Of a stretch of 64,000 nucleotides of DNA, positions 34,011 through 50,100 are shown one piece after another. The translations under genes were made by a program, and so were the position numbers. The notes beneath the pieces were generated by a model that did no database searches, had not been told where the DNA came from, and saw only the letters and a list, made by a program, of their open reading frames with translations. Positions within the stretch are counted from its first letter, which is position 1. Each line of letters starts with the position of its first letter. The DNA lies in NCBI GenBank assembly GCA_038501785.1, contig JBAMJR010000034.1, positions 558,001 to 622,000 of the forward strand, in the 5' to 3' direction. The stretch comes from Myoxocephalus aenaeus (lineage: Eukaryota; Chordata; Actinopteri; Perciformes; Cottidae).

Positions 34011-37000
34011 TATATTTATTTACCAAGACAGAAACATTAGTAATTAATAAAGAAGTGAGATCGTAGTTTTATCTTGTTTATTATTATTTTTTAAAGGTGA
34101 CTATTATCCCCCTTTCCAGTGTCTTTTCCTTTTATTTATTAATTCACTTCTAATTGTATTTAGTATTCAGATTTTTCTATATTTGGTTCAACTTTTTTCC
34201 TTTTTTTTTTTTAATAAATGAATAAATATGTTTATGTTTCTATATTCAAAAAAATCATACAATTACAAGTAGCATTGACATTTTCTATACAAAGACAATG
34301 TTTTGTTGTTTTTGTTGTCGGGTAGGTGGGATCTATCCCAAATGAGGAAGACTTCTTTTATACTTGCATCGTATAATTTGTAGCTCAATAAAAAGATTAA
34401 TAAAAAAGGAATTGTGTTCAGTGGGCTTATAGTTCTCATCACCCTGTTGTTCCTGTAGGGAAGTGAAACAGGTGCAGCTTTAGTAAAATGTTTTGTCAAT
34501 GAGTTTAATGACATTGTTCAGCTCTAGAGAGCCTTGAGCGTTGACTGGTTCAGTACTCCTCCATGACCACAAGGGGGCATCAGACTCCACATATATACTC
34601 CAAATAGCAATTTAAGAAATCTGAAGTCTGAAGTAAAGACGTCTGATCTACTCAAATATTTAAACCTTGTTTATTTAATTAAAACAAAACGGATTCATTG
34701 TGAAGCAATTGCAGCCTAAAGCCATTTCTTGGAATTTTGATTCAATTTATGTGGTTTGATGTCATGAATTTCCAGATAATCCTGTTTTCTGTTGTGATTT
34801 ATTACAGTAACATTTTTTTTTTTTTTTTTTAACCTGGCACTATCATTTTGATTTAGTTTTTCCTCAAGGAGTATTGTTTTTATTTAGTTTCAGTTCATTA
34901 CAAATTTTCCAAGCTCCTTTCTCATTATAGTTTCAGTTTTAGTTCATGATAATAACTCCGGCATCTAGACGCATGTGCAGATACAACTATGAGCCTCGCT
35001 GACACATCGACTCAGTTACCTTTCGGTATCGCAGCTGCAGGTTGTCCAGGCTCTCCGGGTGCGTCTGCTTGCCGATGTTCGGCTTGTAGACGATGAGGTT
35101 CTTGCCTCGTCCTTGCTCCGCTAGCAGCACACACGGGTGGTTTCCTCGCAGCTGTGGAGAGGCCACGGAGAGTGAGTTATGGACTAATAACATCTTTCCA
35201 GTGGACACGAGACAATGCTATTTAGTGAGGTGTGTGCTGAATAATAGATCGTATACATGTAGTGCGTCTTGCAGTATACGGAATATATCACAGACTCACC
35301 TTCAGGGACAGGTAGAAGCCCTCATCAGGGCTGCTGAGCTTTTGTGACCGGTTGTAGGCCTCCTCCCAGGGCATGCCTCGGTCCACGCTGATCTATGGGG
35401 GCAAAAAAGGATCAGAGACTAAAGCGTGTGCGGGGAAAGAGGGGGAACCAAGCACACTGCCACCCTGACGGTGAGACCAAAAAGTACTTCTTCTAACAGG
35501 AGCTGCGTTTGCACCAAGAAGTTCTTGGTAGTTTTAGTGCTGGGACTACTTTTAGAGGAACTGAAAGGTTCCTCCAGCCCGCATGGAAAAGCAACATGAC
35601 ATGGCACGAGGGCTGCGCGGTGGTCACAGGGGTAAACGCACTCTGCAGGTCAGTGTGTCCGCCCGTCTCGTATAAAAAAATTAAAAAAAACTAAAAACAA
35701 ACAGAAACCGTTGTTTGGTTTTGTCTCCCTGCGACGACATTTACTGCTGCATCATATTTACTGATGCACGCTGGATGGAAAGAATGAAATGCAGAAAATT
35801 AAACTACAAGCCTCTGTCTCCACAGTGTTTTCCTCTCTCTATCGCTCTCTCTTTAACTGATGCCCTCTCAGCTTGTGCGATCCGTCTCTGTCTTTCTGTA
35901 AAAGGAGCGGGGAAGCCGACAGCAGAGCCTATCTTTACTTTTAATATTATGAAAACAAAAGAGAAATGCTCTTCCCCATGTCCTAAAATGATCCTGCAGT
36001 ATTTCCTAGTTTTAAGAATGAAGCGGTGCAGTAGTTAAAGCAGCGGCGCTGTGTGTGTTTGACCAATTAGCGACCGCAAACCCCACCCCCGAAGGCTCCT
36101 GTACTTTCAGAAAGTAATAACACCCGACCAGGGACTTTTTTTCGGGCGGTAAAATGTCCCCGGAATTTCATTTAGAGCCTGATCCCTGTGGCTGAAACGC
36201 AACGAGTTCCTCAAGAAGTTCCTAGTCGTAAACGGACTATTTAGTTAAAACCACAGACCTGCAGCATACGGCGCTAACACAATCATGCACAAACCCGACC
36301 CTCTCCCTCTACACTTGCTGAACTGGTCCAAGCCGTGTGCCGCATTCTGCCTGCTCAAAAATGTCAAATGAAGCCGACAGCTAAAAGCAGAAGATATCTG
36401 TAATTATCCTGTTCCCACCTGCCACTGGTGTCTGCACGGGCCCCTCGGCCCCGGGGCTAAGCCTGTATGATAACAGTCTTACTGCTGGCTAAAGGACATC
36501 AATCACCATGAAGTGCAGAAGTAGCTACTTGAGTTACCTCTGGGGCTGCAGGTCATGTGGAACAAATCTCACAGTTGAACCGGGTCCCTTTGTATGCAGA
36601 AACTGTGCAGTGTGCAAACCTCACGGAAATTCATAGTCATTGGTATTTGCTACTTAATCTGTGAAGATTTCTTAGCCGCCATTAAACGTGAACTTTGTTT
36701 TATCGCTTTGGTCTACTGGGAGCCTCCAAGCCCGAATGGATTTAACAGAGAGAGAGAACAAGATTTGCATTTTCTTTTTTGGGGATTCATGGATATTCAT
36801 AGAATCCCTTCTGGTTGGTGGCGTGTAATGCCTGGAGATCTGCCTGTACATGTGACTCTGCTCACCCGGCTGTGAGTTGCCCTCCTCATGGCGTAGAGGA
36901 CCACGAAGGCAACGCAGTATTGATGATCTCTTTGTTTTTGCAACACACACTCCTAATTTTTGCTCCTTTAAAAGCAGAGCTGGACGTTGCAGTGTAATGA

Positions 37001-40000
37001 GGATATTTTGCTGAAATGAGGTGACGCCTGCATACCTTATAGAGAACAACCTGTCCATCCTGTGGATTTCCAACTGTCATGAAAGTTTCCTGCTTCTCCT
37101 CATAGATCTCATCGTTACCCGGGGCAAGATCTGTCAGAGACGCAAGAGAAACAAAATAATTACTCTTTACGACTTAATTACTTCATTAAAAAAAAAAAAA
37201 AAAAGCAATCCCCTCAGGGCCAATCGCAATCTCATTCACAGTATGTTGACAGACAATTATTTTAAACATGAATTTATTCTGCGTTTGTAGTTCACAGATT
37301 AAATGTCTGCAAAACCCAAAACCCTGCTGTGTTACACGTGACCTCCATACCTAGGATCCCCATGTCATATTTGCCCTCCTTCTTATCCTTCTCGATCAGG
37401 TAGTCAAAGTTGTCCGTGAAGTACTGGAACAGATAGTTCTGCTTGTGGACCTCCAGGCCCAGGATGCGGTTTAAGAACTTGGTGATGCTGCAGTCTGGGA
37501 AGAAAGACGACGACACAGAACAGTTACTGCGGCTCATTTGAAGTAGGTGGCCTGGGTTGATTTTTTTTTTTTTAAATCTTTTTCTTGACATATACACACA
37601 CATACAACATACCCACCCCATCCACCCACCCCTCCCACCTAGAGTATAGGAAAATAATGGGTTGATATTTTTCACCTCGAAAGGGATGGTTTGTTTGTAC
37701 GAGGTACTTATACACAGTCGGTGTAATTTGTATGAAATGTTCTGCTGTGGACGGCAGTAGCAGCAAAACCAATGTATCTATATCCATTGAGGTGCGCGCT
37801 ATATTTAGAATATGTCCATCACTTTGCCATGCCTTTAGACTGCCCTCTCTGACGAGGAACTGAATCCATTATTATCCATCTATGCGCTCGCCAAAGCTAC
37901 GAGACTCCATTGACAAAAAGAGTAATCTAACAGAACACAGACGCTGTTGGTCTACCGCTGCACACGATCGATTAGTTTGTTTTTGTTATTGTGTGACTTG
38001 GAATTCACCAAATTCACCAATTTGAACATATGATTTGAAATCATAATTTGAACCAACAAAATAATAAATCACAGAAGTTGCTGGTGATCGGTTAGTTAGT
38101 GAGTGTTATTTTGAGTCTTGTGGCTTTGAAGAGAGCAAAGATAACAGTTCAGTTCCCGGTTGTAAAGGTCTGTCTGACGGCAAGGTAAAGAGGTGAAAAT
38201 AATCCAAATGTAGCACACACTTAAACCGATATTGATGTTTTTATGTGTCTAAAATATGTCTTGCTGCTGCCCCCCGTCCACAGCAGGACGTTGCTTTGCT
38301 CCCGTCCTGGCGGTTTCTCCAAACTGGGGCCAAGCCGACCGCCACCTACACTGGGTACGGATCACACAACCCCAAAAACAGCAAAACTAGCCCTTTAAAG
38401 TAAACGAGCACACAATATGCCTGCATGCCCACTTGGGTACTCTACCTTTCTCAGTATTGATCCCAAAGCGCGACTCCCTACAGAAGATGCCCACGTCCAT
38501 CATTCCAATTTTCATGTCTGAAATAGAGGGGGAAAACAAAGAGTTGTTTCTACGGATCAATCACAGTAAAAGATGTTCTCCGTTAACGGTCGACCGAAGC
38601 TCAAAGCGCACCTCTGAAGAACATGGCTTCGCCCACAGGGTAGCCTTTGGGTGGGGGCACCTTGTTCTCTATGTGGCCAAGGATTGCTTTGGTGATCTTA
38701 TCGAGAGCCTTGGTACCGTACTGCAAGAAAAAGGGGACGTGTAATTGTTAAAGATAAATAATATAATAAAGATAAAATAAAAAGGAATCATGTTTAGACA
38801 CTTTTTGCCTACCTTGTTCTCAAAATTGTACTTGCTCAGGTCTCTGGATTCTGTGGCTCTTCGGTCTCCATGGGTCAACGCTCCCTGCAAAGTGGATTAG
38901 CGACAGCGTTATTATTCGTATTAGCGGTATTAGGGGTTTAGAGCCGTCAGAGTACCATCGCACTAATGCAGGAGGACAAAGTGACGTGGGATGACTCCGC
39001 GTCCGCTGCTGATCATCGATACCCAAACCCGACTTCACTGCTCGGCCTCGACACGCGAGGGGGATTACTACAGCCTGACAGCAGGGTTCATACACATTCT
39101 GACCAATGGATTTTCCATGACTTTTCCATGACTTTAAAACCAAATTTCCATGACCAAACATTTTGTGAAATCTCTGTGTAAACATGAAAAAGTGAGAAAA
39201 TGTAGTATTTAAACTAACAATGACAATACAAAGCATACAGTATACCTTAAATGACACAAATGAATGAGAGACAATAGTTTGATTAAAAGAATAAACATGT
39301 ATATAGATGCCTGTATGTATGCCTGCTTATATTTTGAGCGTCTTTCTTTTAAAAGCATATTCATGATTTCAAACTCAGCGTAAATGAACGTCATGAACAC
39401 ATGAATATAACACATTTACATGACTTTTCCAAAACATTTGTGATTTTTATTTTTTTCCAAGGACTTTTCCAGGCCTGGAAATAACCATTTTAAAGTTCCA
39501 TGACTTTTCCAGGTTTTCCATGACCGTAAGAACATGTATTTCACACGATTGTGGAGTGTTTGTTAGCGCATTAACTTTTTTATAATTACAGAAATCACCA
39601 CTTCGTATGAATGTTTGGCATGTTTAATCGCTTTTAATTATTACTTGAAAATCAAACATGTTTAATAGGTCTGATATGACCAGTTGTGGATGAAGTATTT
39701 AGCTTCTTTACTTGAGTAGAAGTACTTGCATCACATTGTGAAAATACTCCACTTGAAGTAAAAGTCATGTATACAGATACTTAAGTGAATGTATTCAGTA
39801 TTATCAGAAGAAGTGAAACGTTCTCCATCAGTATTTTACTAACAAATATGTTGTTTCTGGATACAAATCATTAATTTGCATTAATGTGTTGCATTTTAGT
39901 GCTGTATGTGTTTACGGTTGTGCTCTTTTTAAGTACTAGTGCTCTGAAAAAACACGATATCCTTCATTTTATCAGAACCCATCTGTCAGATAAAGCTTTC

Positions 40001-40949
40001 GGACAAAAAGTAATGGAGTAAAAAGTTAAATATTTCCCTCTGAGATGTAGAAGTACAGTACTTGAGCTAATGTACTTTTTGCTACATTCCACCACTGGAG
40101 TTAACTCTGTTGTTTAGTAGTGATGCGTTAGGAACTACAGTACGGTTATAAATCCCAGTTTTAAATTCCATTAGTCTAATATGAATAGGTCAAACTCTTT
40201 GAGATTCATCGCAAACACAAACACAGCCTCTTTGCCCAGAGGAACCAGATGAGGGTGAAGTGTGAAACTGACATCAATTTGTGTCTTTGTGGGTTTGTTC
40301 ACGGCATTTCCACAATATAGGTCTATTTAAAAACACTCTGGTCCATAAACTACCATTCGCTCAGCCACATGTTATCTGATTTCGGGGAGCTCCGATAGAA
40401 ATAGACCAGTCGGCAACATTCTCAATGTTGAAATGATGTTTTTAGGACACCACAAGAATTTTTCCAGGCCGTTTCACATTTTCGCTCATTTTTCCATTTG
40501 ATTTCCATGACTGGATAACCGGTCAACTGATCAACTGAAAAGATCTACGAAGCGAGATCAGTGAGTAACAAAAGCTGCTCTGGAGAGAAGCCATGTCGCT
40601 CACTGCGTCGCTAGTAGTCTCTCGGCTCTGATGGAAACAGAAGTGATCCGCTAGTTTTTGCGACAGTGGCACCAAAAATAAAACCACTTGGAAAGGTTTG
40701 AAAAGTCCGTAGTCATCTTAAATTGTAATGCCGGGTTTATGTAATATTCCAGCCCGTGTTTTACTGTCTTCCATACAATTTCAAATGAACTCCGAGGGAG
40801 ATGAAGGGAAATTTAGAGACTTGTTGCCAGCTTCTGGCTCCGCCCACACAGAAGAATGCCTTGAGATACCAAAACAAAAAGCAAGGTCTTTGCCAAATAT
40901 GACTTCACAGCTGATCGGGAGTCAGAGGGTTGCAAAGCTATTCAGCACG

Positions 40950-40998
<49 letters not shown>

Positions 40999-43900
40999 TA
41001 TCGGTTTCAGTGAGACATGATGGGACCTATTCTTAATACAGATTTACCGAACACGACTGGCAAACGCATGGTCGACTTCCTGGAACCACCATCCCAAAGC
41101 TCCTTCCTTACCGTTTTCGCAAAAGAACTGTCATGCTGTGTCACGATGGAAATAAATGACTGCTTCTGCAGAAACGCATTGATAATTGTGGAAAAGAAAC
41201 CGTGAGTTATAAATTATCAACACAAGCCCCGTTTTGCTTTTCCTGCTTGTTCAGTTTTCCGTTATTGTGCTGAGACGGGAAAGAAAAAAAACGTTAACGT
41301 GACTTTAAGCGAACCGAGAATAAAAGAGCCGCTCGGGAATACCAAAGAAAACAAACAGGAAGGGCAGAGGGTGAGGGCCGGGTGAACGGGCAAAATGACA
41401 AAAAGGGGGCAGAGTCGCTAGCAAAGCAGAGAACAACAATCAATAAACACAAAACCTCTCCGTTTACAGTGGGACGATTCTTCTCACACAAGGACAACAA
41501 GAGGAAAAGGACTATTTCCCCCCATGAGACATGTTTATCTCAGTTAAAAGAAAGTAATTGTGGGACAAAATAGAAAGGACAATGCAACACACACACAAAG
41601 ACTTCTATAAGGCTATGATATTTACCAGGCTCTCTAGTCTTTTAGCCACAATGGAGGCAAAACGTCTTTCCCCAGCCAACTCTGAGATGAGGAAGATGTA
41701 CTCCGGGGCCGTCACCTGATTGGACCGATGTGTGCGACCTGGGAAGAGAAGGAAAAGACATCATTTAGCCTTCTTATGCCGACCATACACACAGAGTTTG
41801 AAAACACTTTAAAAAGACTGACACCCTCTCACATATAAAAGACAAGGTAGCATAAGTCACAGTTATGAGATGTAATTTACCTACGATAATAAAATGTAAA
41901 TCACCTTTAACTGTGAATTAAAGAGCACAGTGAAATGAAGCCTCTGCATTCAACCCTTAATCCCTAGGTGCACACACACACACACCCTCGTACTTGGTTC
42001 ATGCGGGGACTTGACCCTCTGGTTCCCAAGCAAAGTCCCCACAGACTGAGCTACTGCCGCCCCATATATTATTATTTTATTATGTCCGATAAAAGTGTGT
42101 TTTCATCATTTATGTGAGCGAGACAGACATTTCTCCTGTTCGTTACTGTAAACAAATGTTCTGGATGTACTTAAGCCTCAACAGTCCTTGTAGAGCAGGC
42201 AGATGTATAAAAGTCTCCCGGCAGGGTACACATTTTTTTTTTTTTGCGCGCGTGCAAAAACACCACCACAACCGCTACCACTCCATCCTGGGAGGAAAAC
42301 GCTGTTGTGAGATCAGATTTCCCGACTCACCGAATTGCTGAATGGCCCGGTCTGCACTCCAAGGCAGCTCCAAGGTCATGTGGACCCTGCGCCTCTGGTT
42401 TTTCACTCGCTTGTCCGCCTGCAGGGAAATCCCAGAGCTGGCCGCCTCCGAGATGATGGCCACAAACTGGAGGAAAGAGGTTTGGATTATTGGTGGAGAT
42501 CTTAGTGATCGTTCACCAAAGCCGTAACATTTCATTAAGATACGGGTCGTTTTCCCGCCGAGTGACGATTATTTTGCGTGCGAGGAGACGCATCGATTTG
42601 ATTGGCGACTCTGACCTTCTCTGCGCCCATGAAGCGATCTTTCTCCTTGATGTTTATGTGGTCGATGGTGAGACCCTGCTCCGCCCGGGACTCGTAACGA
42701 ACGCTGCCGTCGGGACGCCGCACCACGCGACCCTTACGACCGGTCATCTGCAGAAGAAATGTTGTATACCATTGTCACAGTTTGCTCATAAAATAACATG
42801 AATGTGTATTTATTTTGTGAGCTTATGTGAGTCTTTGATTCAAGTGGAGAACATTGTGTGAATCCATCCGGCACTATTTAAGCTTTTGAGATGCATCCGG
42901 CTGTCGAGATTGTGGTTCAGTGTCTTGAACTCGTACCTCTGAGACTTTATCCGGTCCTCCGAACTTATCGATGAGCTCGTCCAAGGTATTGAGAGGTAGT
43001 TCTTTTCCCAGCACGGATATCTTGTTGAGGAGGCTCTGCTTCATTTCCTCTATCCTGGCTGTGAACGAGAAGCAAGAGGGGACATTGACCATGTTACCCT
43101 GATAGGCAAGAGCACTACGACGCATTGGGGCCATCGTCAGTACAAAATAAATAAATGACAGAGCCGGGGGACGGGGGTTATATTCTAAAGTCGTAAATTT
43201 ACGAGAAAGAAATCCGAAATAGTGCTAAAGAGATGGTCTCTGCTCTGAGGGAGGAGAAGGTCCTGAAAGAGATATATACGCTTCTTTCATGTTCTTTCGG
43301 TGTATTTTTTAGGAACACTATCATATCATCTTCATTTCCCTACAAGAGTCACAAAAACAACAGGGCATGGAAGGTAGTTTCACCGTCTAGATGTGCATCT
43401 AGGCCGGACACGCCCACTAAGGCATGTCAGCTATCTCCCCACTGACAACAAACCAAAGAAAAAGACATCTCCCTACCTGACTGGCAGCTCGTGTGGTTGA
43501 CAAAGATGACGTCATCATTGTCTAGCAGGGAGTCCGGTGAGGAGTTGGAGTCCGTGTCCATGCCATCCGAGTCACTGCTGCTGTCGTCGCTGATGTTGAT
43601 CACACCGCCGCTGTCCACGGTGTGCTTTGGTACCTTGGGGTGGCGACCTCGAGGCTTCCCTGATCGGACGCCACAACGCGATATTAGACGACGAAACGAG
43701 GAGCACGGCTCAACAAGCACTTTTTGTGACGTCATTCAATGACAAGGCCAAGAAATACAGACGCAGATTGCAGGAAACAGTGCAAACAACGAGATACCAT
43801 CAAATATATGAACAACACTGTCAACTGTTGAATAAAGACGGCGGGGGAAAGGTCTGACATGTCAGCTGAGCACTGGCTGCATACAATACGAGTAATAAAA

Positions 43901-44135
43901 AAAACGTTGGGAACTGTTTCAGTACTATTTAGGGTACACATGCCGACTGGTTTTCACTTACGTTTTCTCTTAATTCCCGGTGCTTTCTCTCTCCTCTGTT
44001 TCTCTGAAGGGAAATGCTTCGTTACGAGAGACTGGAATACTCCCCTAAAGGAAAGAGGAAGAGAGAGGGAAAGTTGTATTCTGCCAGTAAAGCGATTAAG
44101 ACAACACACGGCAGTTGAGACATGTAGACAGTCGA

Positions 44136-44170
<35 letters not shown>

Positions 44171-47100
44171 TCTGCTGTGTGAGGTTTACAGTCAAGCAAG
44201 GTCACTCAGCACCTGCACCCTCGCTTTCCTGTTTTTCTAGCTTTCTAGCTGCTAATAACTGCAGAGATTGTTTGGTTTAATTGAGCATAACTGGCGAGGG
44301 CCGTAACTGCATGACCTGAATACTTATCATTGCAAAGAATGTATGTGTTGAGTGTGCGTTCTCCTCGTTGGGCAGTTTGATGAAGCAACTAAATGAAATG
44401 GAGGAAACCTCACAGCCTGACGTGGCTTCCAGCAAACAGACGGGAACCGTTCAAGACACGGATAAAAAGGTAGGATTTCAGACAGTGCTGTAACCCGGTG
44501 AAAACATTTTGTCATTTTAGGGAATATTCTTTCATATGAACCAGGAGCAAGCAATCTTAGGCACGTGTAGTTAAAAAATAAAATAGCACACTAGCAATAG
44601 GTGTGCAAGAGAGTTCTTTGAAAATGTTGAAGTGCCCTCTCAGCCACATGCCAAATTACCTCTTTCACAGCCGTCTGCAGCTGCCTGCCCTGTTATTTAC
44701 GGTAGTTTGATTGATATATTTTTTTTTCCCCACCACCTGCCCTACTCTGCTTCTCTTTGGCCAGTAATCGTTGCCCTCTGCGCCGAATTTTTTAGGTTTA
44801 TTGCTGATGAACAAGAACGGGGGAAGAGGGCTAATGATTTCAGCTTAGATGTGGATGGCTGCCTTCTCGTAAAGTGCTCTCATATATAATCATAATGTCC
44901 TGAGTAATGGGAGAAATGTCTTTTTTTAAATGTTGCTATATGGAAGAAAATTGAAATTGAGGCGCCATAATTAAACTTACTGTTAACCTTAATGTTGATT
45001 GAGCACACTGATTAACAATCATATTAAAATGGCACTTTATATCATAAAAGGTTGACGGACCCTGAACTAAACCTATTAACCGATTAAGAAACACACAAAA
45101 CAACAGAGAAAATATTCATTTTCACTCACTCTGCTGCAGAGACGAATCTGTCGAGCTGCCCGTCATTCTCATCCAGGACTTCTCTGGTCCGGGACTCTCC
45201 GGTAGACTGCAGCCCGATAACGATGCACTGTGGTGGAGGTGAAACAAATAAACACCTACAGCCCAACAGGTCTACTGCTTCACCTGAAGTCGATTCTATT
45301 GTGGACTCACGATGGCACATATTATAATCATCCTTGTGGAAACAACTAACATACATGAACATACGTTCAGGGAAGTGCAAAATAAAGTCCTAATGACGCT
45401 CGTATTGCCAACAAATAGCATCCAAAAACTCTGTAGAAAAAGCTAAATATTGGCAAAACTTTGAATAATTTGCACTTGCAGTTCTCCCCACTTATGTAAC
45501 ATCTATAGAATTTCAGTTCCTGCTTGGATCTTCCTCTGGGTCATTTATAGTCCTCTAGATTATACATGCTTTATGACTCAGGGTTCAAGAGTGTGTTGTG
45601 CTGACCTTTCCGGCGAGCAGATCTTTTTGGGCCAGCTCCACCAGGCAGCGAACCTTGGCAGCGATGCAGAGGTATTTGAAGAAGCGCTGATGAGACGACC
45701 AGAACTGCCCCCACAGAGACTTCCTGCTGACCAGGCCCAGCTCATCGGCCGCACGCATGAACACCTGCAGCGCCTCCGCCCACTGGACACAGAATCCAGA
45801 TGTGTTTAGTCACTTTAAAATATAGTGCGCGTGTGTTCCTTTCAATCTCCTAACACAATACCATGGCACCGGCATGATGCTCACCAGTATGGCAGCTTTG
45901 TTATAGACCAGTTTGAAGTCGCTGTCCAGTCCGATCTCCTCGACGCGGAAAGACACTCCTGAGAAGCTCAGCTGCCGGGCGATGTACATGCCGCTCACTT
46001 TCATGTCCATGGCAACAATCTCCATGGCACCGACACCTCTGTTTACAAACAGCAGGATAAATTATTCAACGTACACATGGCGGGTCAGGCAGCCGTAACC
46101 GCAAACTGATTGTACGGTATTTCTTTCCAGCGAGCACCCCAAGAAATTTGTAGATATGCAGCCACGTGATTGGAAGGCTCCCGGAAAACATAACGCCCTA
46201 CGAACCTCTTCTCGATGGCGTGCAGGAAGTCTTCAAAGACCCTGAAGGGCGTGCCCTCACCCCAGATTCCCAGGCGGCTCATGTAGATCATGTTCTTTGG
46301 CTCAGAGGCACCTGGGGCCGAGACGAGAAAAAACTGAATATACGCATATTCTAAAATTTCTTTCTTGAAATGCATTACGCGTATCGAGCGTGTGTTTATC
46401 TGTGCGTCGTACCTGTGGCACTGGCGTACACCACTCTGGCCCGCGGCAGCTTGTTTTGCAGGTCAAGCACGGCCTTGCCCATCTTCGTAGAAGTGGCATT
46501 CTTGGCTTTGTGGCATTCGTCAAAAATAATCTGTCAGGGGGGGGAAGGTCAAGGGCCAACAACGCAGACATGGACGACAATTTGTTTTTTTTAAAACTGT
46601 TGAATGTGAGCTTGTCAAAATGAAAGGATACAACGCCATCAAAGTCTGGCTTGCACCAGTCCAGGATCTGTTTGAGTCTCGTCCGGTGCTGCCCTCCTGC
46701 CTGGCTCTCTCCAATCAGCGCAGAGTAAGTTGCGAACAGGACTCCTTCTGAGGTAGCGGTGTCTCCATACTTAATCTACAATAACAAGTCAAACGTTCAA
46801 AAGCATATTCGTTTTATTTTCAGCTCGGATGCACATTTGACTCACAGAACAAAACTTTAAAACGTATTCGCTCGGCTCGTAACGCCAATTCCACCTGGAC
46901 TCACCTTGTTTAAGGCATGCACAGGGATTTTCAGTGCATCTATGTCTTTGAGATCTCTCTCTGCATCAAATTTCAGGTCATTGGATATGCTGAACCTGAG
47001 GGCAGGAGCAGAATACGGGTTAGTCAGTAACTCAGTCGGCTCCTGCACAGACTAGCCTCGACATGTTCAATATACATCCTGGCATAAAACTGGACGCAAA

Positions 47101-50100
47101 GCACACGTATAAATCAATTACTGAAACCCAATTAATTGCTGTTATAAGGCTGTGTTCTTCTCCATATAAATCTTTGATTGAGGTTTTGACATACATGTCT
47201 GTCATCATATTTAATTAAATTAGCGAGTCCTTTTCTTATGAAATCCACTTTCTTGATGAATATTAACTCGTCAGTGCATCCCTCCCTCTATGTGCGGCTT
47301 TACAACGATCTGGAGTTGTTGGAAATGTTTGGATCACAGGAGTGGAATACTATTTCACTACCGAGCCCGTTTGTAACCGTTACTGACAACTTTATCTTCA
47401 CTTCTCCGTCTCCTCTGTGTTCCACGTGTGTGTGAAGAGGCCCACACTCAGAGAAAATACAGAGTTTAAACATCATGAATAAAAATATTTAAAAAGCTAC
47501 ACCGCAATGTTGATTCAAATCCGAATCTGAATGTCAACATTATGAACGAAGCTTCAAAGCGGCGAAGTGTTCGGTGCGGCTCTGGGTTGTTATTTTAGGG
47601 TTTCAACACACCTCAGATCCTCCTGAGTTGTAAATCTCTCTCACCATAGTGATTTCTTCCTTCCCTTAAGGTAGTTCTCCAGTATGATCCCTGCCACCGT
47701 GCGTCCCTTTCCGACCCCCGCCCCATCTCCGATCAGGAAGCCGGCCCTCTGGTTGTTCTGAAGGATGACCTCGTGTTGCTGAGGGAGCACAAAAGAGCAA
47801 ATGCATGAACAAAGATTCATGTATAATCGAAAAAAACATTAATAATTTATAGTTACAAAAAAGAATAAGTGCTTTGTGTAGTGTGTGTACCTGGCAGGCG
47901 TAGATGATGGCCTCTAGCTGCAGAGCGGACAGCAGGCCACTGTTAATCGTTGGCTCAGGGATAGAAAGGGTGTATGTGATGTCCGGAGGAGGGACACTGG
48001 ATAGCGTGTTGGTCTCCACCACTATGTCAGGATGAGAAATTCCTATAGTGGCTGTAAGAAGAAGAGAAGAAGAAAAACAGAAGAGCAGTTTAAAAAAAGG
48101 GAACATTTTACATAATAGAAAACTGCATGTGTGTCGTGCCATATTAAGAGGAAAAGCTGGATGTTGACATTCAGTCTAGTGGCCTACATTTGGAAGGTCT
48201 GTACTCAGCATATGTGTCTACATGTCCCAGTTCCTCTGTCTCCTCTTCCTCGGCATCCTCTTCCTCCTCTGGGGGTGTCTGGGTTCTCTGAGGCTGGGAA
48301 CACCAAAGAGACTTAATTCAGAATTAATTAATTAATGATGACGGTTTCAGCTGAGGTGAGGATGAGTTAGGAAAGAGACTGTAGCTGAAAGTCAGACGCG
48401 GGTATGCGGTTAGTAAAAAAGGTTAGTGCAGCACATCTAGAGCTCCTTAGCGGGGAAAGTTAACCAGCGAAACAAGAAATGCATTGAAAAGGTGCGTAGA
48501 ACCAGCAGCAGCAGAATGAATGACAGCTGTGAAACACGTTTGTAACTGTAGACAAAAGAGTGGTTTACATATTCAGGCAAAGTCAATGTTATCTGAGAAA
48601 CTGGAAATGCAAAAAGTTTTTGTCCTGTTTTGACAGACAGGTTGACGATACAATGTCTCTATTCTTTTTTACAGAGACTTGTCAAAAAAAGCAATGCAGT
48701 ATATGAAATAATCCATTCTCTGCGTAAAAATGTACGTGCAATGTGCAGCAACGCTTTCATCATCTGCGGTTATACAGATATAATTTCACCAAAACACAGG
48801 CTGCTACCTTCATGTGCTGCACTTCCAGTCTCAGATTAGCGGCATGTCATGTTGCTATGTAAAACAATGTAAGCCTCGTCCTGCGTTGCAAACACACAGG
48901 ACGATCACAGCTGCAGACACAGCAGACAAAATGTGTGCATTACTGCGCACCGCCATTAGGTGCGTCTAGTTAGACAGGTGCGTTTCGGTTTAACATCAGA
49001 TTGGAGAGGTGGGTGTGGCTACCTGGAATCCTCCTAAAGGTGGGGTGCTGATAATAGCAGTTATATCATCCAAACTGGCCAAGCCATGAAACCTGCTGGT
49101 GCCATTCAGCTGTCAACAAAACATAAAAATGAAGAAATACAAACACAAATGAAAACAGTGCCAAATGTATAAGAAAAGAGGAACACAAAAACAACACGAA
49201 TAATTACTGTATGTGTGAGAGTATACATATATATATATATGTATATATATGAATGTGCATGAGAGCGTATGGGCACTATGAGCGTATGATGGCTCAGCAC
49301 TCAACTAAATGCAATTTGTTGTCTGGCGGTGAAAAGCAAAAGGCAGATAAAGCCGTGTGTATCTGGGAAACATAATGGATGAAATGAGGGCAGAATGAAA
49401 AGGAAAATATAAAAGGCTTTCAGACGACAGAAGAAAATGAATGTTCTCTGATTCGTATCAAAAAGATATCCTTCGACCGATCTCATTCAAAGAGGACTCA
49501 ACAGCAACGAGAGCGGGGACCACGATATACTTCAGCTCAAAGAGTTTCTCTGTCGGCACAGTCCATTAAAATCAACGCTGATTATTATTTACAGACACTA
49601 TTTTGTGTCCTAAAATCAACTTGTGATAGAAATGTGCAATAAAAAGGTTTTCGACAACCGTAAAAGTGGTCAGTCATGTGGAGTCAATGTGATCGAGCCC
49701 CCTGAGGGTCGGCCTGACATTCATTTATTTATATTTTTTAAATACTGGTTATTGTGAGGATAAGGAACAACTGAAATGGATTTACAAGTAAAATAACTGT
49801 ATTCCACGGGCAGATTTCTATAATTTCGTCAGGTGGTCAATGATACTATCTGTTGGTGCAGATTCCCCAAAGAGTGGAAGATCAAAAGGACGGTTGGCTG
49901 GGCTTCACTTATGCGATAAGAATATAAAGATGGACCAAAGTTTTGGAGTTGGTGTGTGTGAACCTGATCGATGCAACGTGAGGTCTTTGTGTGAAACATT
50001 TATTAAATAGAGAAGCCAAATAACTACGTGTTAATAGTAGTAGTAGTAGTAGTATTGTAATAGTTGTAATAAGTGTCTGAGAATTGTTTTATGTTTAATA